Of a stretch of DNA of 23,762 bases, positions 1 through 23,762 are shown in pieces. Location of the stretch: positions 1,713,263 through 1,737,024 of the forward strand of contig BFEA01000017.1 of NCBI GenBank assembly GCA_003427395.1. Reading direction: 5' to 3'. Position numbers and translations under genes: made by a program. Position 1 is the first letter of the stretch. Every line of letters starts with the position of its first letter. The notes below the pieces were generated by a model that saw only the letters and a program-made list of their open reading frames with translations, did no database searches and was not told the DNA's origin. The stretch is from Chara braunii. Its lineage: Eukaryota; Streptophyta; Charophyceae; Charales; Characeae.

Positions 1-440
1 CTCAGACTGGTACCCGCTAGACCTAGCCTACACTACCGGCCTCTAAAAATGCCACTTTTGTCTTCTTCTGGTCGGCCTCTGGTACCTGCATATTTACCCC
101 CCTACCGGGTGCGGTACCGGCCTACCCGCTACTTGAGTGCTTTTTCCCCTGCTGCAACCCTTCAAAGCCACGGCCACAGGTAAGTACCGGCCCTGAGGGC
201 CCAACGAACGAACAAGCGCCCTGGCGGGCTACACACACGCACACCCATACCAACCAGCACTCAGACAGGCACAGTCACACATGCAAGCCAACCAGCACTC
301 AGACAGACATGCAGTCCAGCAAGCACACACGCACACAGACTCAGCAGGCGGGGAACTCAGTAGGGCATTCAGTCTATGAGCAAAACTCAGAAATCAGCTG
401 TGTGTTTCAGTCCAGGTTTGGACGGGTTATCACAAGTGCA
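1..440. other. Upstream stretch, no gene recognised
   Basis: The first 300 bases are C/A-rich with short CA runs and repeated CAACCAGCACTCAGACAG motifs near 253-310. A motif ACAAGCGCCCTG with following GGGCT occurs at 210-226 and again near 1656-1675, hinting at an unnamed dispersed repeat. No coding signal or HEATR1-type exon is visible. Confidence 0.4.
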
Positions 441-532
441 TTTATTTCTCAACTTATGCATGTCACCCTCGCTCAGGGGCCTTGTGAATCTTCTCTATAT
501 CGCTATAATTTTAACGGATGTCCTCGAAGGAC
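441..532 (-). pseudogene. U6 snRNA pseudogene (copy 1)
   Basis: On the minus strand the sequence follows canonical U6 from its 5' stem (GTCCTTCGAGGACATCCG) through the central region and the GGCCCCTG segment to GAGAAAT. The ACAGAGA box is changed to ATAGAGA and the AGC triad after GATT is lost, so it should not function in splicing. A TATA-like TATTATAAAA lies about 12-23 bases upstream, closer than the usual plant U6 spacing. Confidence 0.85.
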
Positions 533-771
533 TGCAGTGCTTTTATAATATTTTGGGAAAATTATAATTTTTTTGTGTTTTGTTGATCTTCCGCGGACAT
601 GCGGCTGTAGTACAAAGCAGTACAACCTACTTCTAGTCCGGCTCTGTCGGTTGAATCTGGCTGTAATTGAAGTCACAATACATTCAGGAAAGTACATGCT
701 GTGTTTCTTCCTTGGTCCAGTGTACCTGGTCTTAAAGTGTGGTAGCATGGGTGATGGGTGTATATTCTCTA

Positions 772-866
772 GTCCTTTGGGACATCCGTTACAATTTGAA
801 TGATACAGAGAAGATTAGCATGGCCACTGCGCAAGAATGACACACATAAATCGAGAAATGGTCCAA
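772..866 (+). pseudogene. U6 snRNA-like gene or pseudogene (copy 2)
   Basis: This near full-length copy runs from GTCCTTTGGGACATCCG to the 3' GAGAAATGGTCCAA. It keeps the ACAGAGA box, the AGC triad (GATTAGCATGGCC) and most of the internal stem-loop. It differs from canonical plant U6 at roughly ten positions, has no T-run at its 3' end, and no TATA box at the normal distance. A retroposed, dead copy is most likely. Confidence 0.85.
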
Positions 867-1729
867 TGTAAACACAAAAGGAAAAAAAAGTAGATTCTGT
901 GAAAGCAGAGAGGCGTGTAAAATAGTTTTCACGTGGTGCTGATTGGCTTGAAATGACAGAGGAAGGGGACTCTTCTGCACACTCAGCCAAATCAGAGAGG
1001 GCTCAGAGGGGACAAAAAAAACGAAAAAAGAAATTGATGATCACAATGGAGCAAACTTAAATTTGTACTAGGTAAAATAAGTGCAAGGAATATGAGCGAG
1101 AACGACAGACAGAAATCCAAGATGCATAATCACGACGAAGCTCAGATAGTCATGAACCAAGCAGAGAGTGCAATGCACCAAGATACCGTCCAAATAAGAG
1201 CAGTACAATGAACTCGGGTGTCAATTTCGCCACTCTCTGGTCACACCAACACTGTATCCAATGTCAACCCGGGCCTCGTGCGGGTAGGCACTCTCAGGCA
1301 GCCACCGCAGCCTCCAAGTGTTCGCTGCCTCCTTGTTGGCTAACGGCCCAGGTGTGACGACAATGCTGCCTTCTCATTTGTCCATGGCCGCTGCGTGATG
1401 TGTCGGCCTCACACTGCGTGTGCCCAGGGCTCAACCACCCGGGGGCTGGGCTCAACTGTACAGCGCAGCCCATGTTTCCGGAAAGAGCCTGAGGGCTCAC
1501 AATTCTCTGTAACCAACTGGCGTGCTGCAACTGTCTGAGTACCCACGTATGGAAAAATGTCGAAATTCGGCTTCGCGTGGATATCCAGACCCGCCTTCAC
1601 TCAGGGCGGGCACAGGGCTTGCTGGGGGCCTCAGCCCAGATCACGTGCATCGCTGACAAGCGCCCTGCGAGGGCTCATTTCTTGCATAAGAGGACTTGGG
1701 TAGAATCGAGCCAACTTGTATCTTCACCC
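867..1729. other. No gene recognised
   Basis: An A-rich part (to about 1220) is followed by GC-richer sequence with short palindromic GAGCCTGAGGGCTC-type motifs near 1484-1498 and 1660-1675. I see no coding homology on either strand. Confidence 0.4.
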
Positions 1730-1807
1730 TGGTGGCTGAATGATACACATCAAAAGCTCTAAATCAAGAGGCTAAGAGTTCAACAGAATTCAAATCCTGT
1801 GCTCAAA
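1730..1807 (+). repeat. tRNA-Leu/Ser-like relic
   Basis: An A-box-like GGTGGCTGAATGATACACA (1731-1749) is followed after about 37 bases by a B-box-like AATTCAAATCC (1787-1797). The layout resembles a class II (long variable arm) tRNA. The acceptor ends do not pair, so it is a relic or SINE head. Confidence 0.5.
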
Positions 1808-2042
1808 TCTTCGGCTGCTTTTTCAACAAGATAGAAAGCAGACATATATATTCCTTTAAAATGGAAAGTTGGGAAATTGACTCTGTCGCGTTACTCCCGT
1901 TCGTGGAAAGAAAGGTGCAGGTGCAGCCATAAACAAATGTCTCCTGAAGAGGAGAAAAGGAGGTGGGGGGGGCGGGGGTGAATGGATGTTGGATTTGAGC
2001 ACTGGACAGTTTGAGAGCTAGACACACAGTTTTCACCTGCCA

Positions 2043-2140
2043 GGTGGCGGAATGGTACATACATGTAAGCACTGACCAATGGATTAAGAGTTCGAATCGT
2101 GTTGAATGCAATAATGTGAGGGCCTACCCCTTTTGTGAGA
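2043..2140 (+). repeat. tRNA-derived SINE-like repeat, copy a
   Basis: A-box-like TGGCGGAATGG (2045-2055) and B-box-like AGTTCGAATCG (2089-2099) are followed by a tail with GCCTACCCCTTTTGTGAGA. The part from the B box onward is clearly related to 7205-7280, so this is a dispersed family and not a tRNA gene. Confidence 0.6.
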
Positions 2141-2230
2141 AAGAAAAAAGAACAGAAGAAAGATTGAGATGCTTGTGAAAAGTTTTGCTGATGTCGGTTG
2201 ACTGGTCCGGGATCTGTGGATGATGTACAG

Positions 2231-23358
<21,128 letters not shown>

Positions 23359-23762
23359 GTGAGACAACTTTTTTACTCTTCAAGTTATGCCTCTCGCTCT
23401 GGCAACCTCACATTCTCTCATCCCTCGTCTTGCGACCCAGCCGTCAATTTCTCTACCCGTCACCAGTTGATGACAATGAAAAATAGAGTGATTGATTGTC
23501 AAGTTGGAGTTGCAAAGTGTGGTCACACTGGACTCAAGATTCTGGACAGATAACCTGGTCAGATCCAGACTATCATCTTCCCGCGAACTTGTCTCACCCT
23601 CATACTGACTGCATCGGACTGGAAAGATGGCTCGTATACGTTCCTGATTAGGGTGCCTTATGTTTGGGGGGAGGTGGGTTTGTGCCCAGATACCATCCAG
23701 ACATCCTGTGTAATTTACAAGAGAGGGGTGGCCATAATTTGCCATCCGTTCCTTTTCCTCTT
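23359..23762 (+). other. Start of the next intron, nothing recognised
   Basis: About 400 bases follow the exon 12 donor to the window end. The reading frames crossing it show no family similarity and I see no repeat or RNA in it. Confidence 0.55.

Overview
This window looks like nuclear DNA from a plant-lineage eukaryote with large introns, probably a streptophyte (charophyte-type) alga. The evidence is short exons (56-200 bp) separated by 0.5-3.3 kb introns with GT/AG borders, three TTTAGGG (plant-type) telomere units at 5341-5361, many CA/GT/GA/CT microsatellites, and many RNA polymerase III-derived repeats. No operon, ribosome-binding-site or prokaryotic gene pattern is visible. The exact species is inference.

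One gene can be recognised. Twelve plus-strand exons between about 2231 and 23358 encode about 520 residues resembling the N-terminal third of HEATR1/UTP10, a HEAT-repeat protein of the small-subunit (U3) processome needed for 18S rRNA maturation and rDNA transcription. Exon order is collinear with the family, and the reading phase is consistent at every intron except the sixth. The beginning and the C-terminal two thirds of the gene lie outside the window. I found no second convincing protein-coding gene, though there are orphan open segments at 10927-11127, 15370-15654 and 20266-20337.

Region by region: 1-2230 is upstream intron or flank holding two divergent U6 snRNA relics and a tRNA-like relic. 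2231-4288 holds exons 1-3, with a partial duplication of exon 1, G-rich intron starts and a hexanucleotide array. 4289-6571 holds an inverted pair of poly(A)-tailed GC-rich elements, a tRNA-Asp-like relic, a 32-35 bp tandem repeat, the telomere-like repeat and a third U6 relic. 6662-9816 holds a long GT array with an N, a degenerate minisatellite, a tRNA-derived SINE-like head and a 105-bp MITE. 10017-12469 holds arrays of B-box-bearing repeats and an acidic orphan open segment. 13199-16546 holds two near-identical U6-like fragments, an inverted tRNA-like pair and an inverted repeat pair. It also holds a perfect back-to-back Tn5 mosaic end, the Nextera mate-pair junction, which is an assembly artefact. 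16727-23762 holds exons 9-12 with pyrimidine tracts and microsatellites between them.

The strongest non-genic theme is the density of Pol III-derived sequence (U6 and several tRNA families) in the introns of one housekeeping gene. Four single Ns and the adapter junction show that local assembly should be treated with care.
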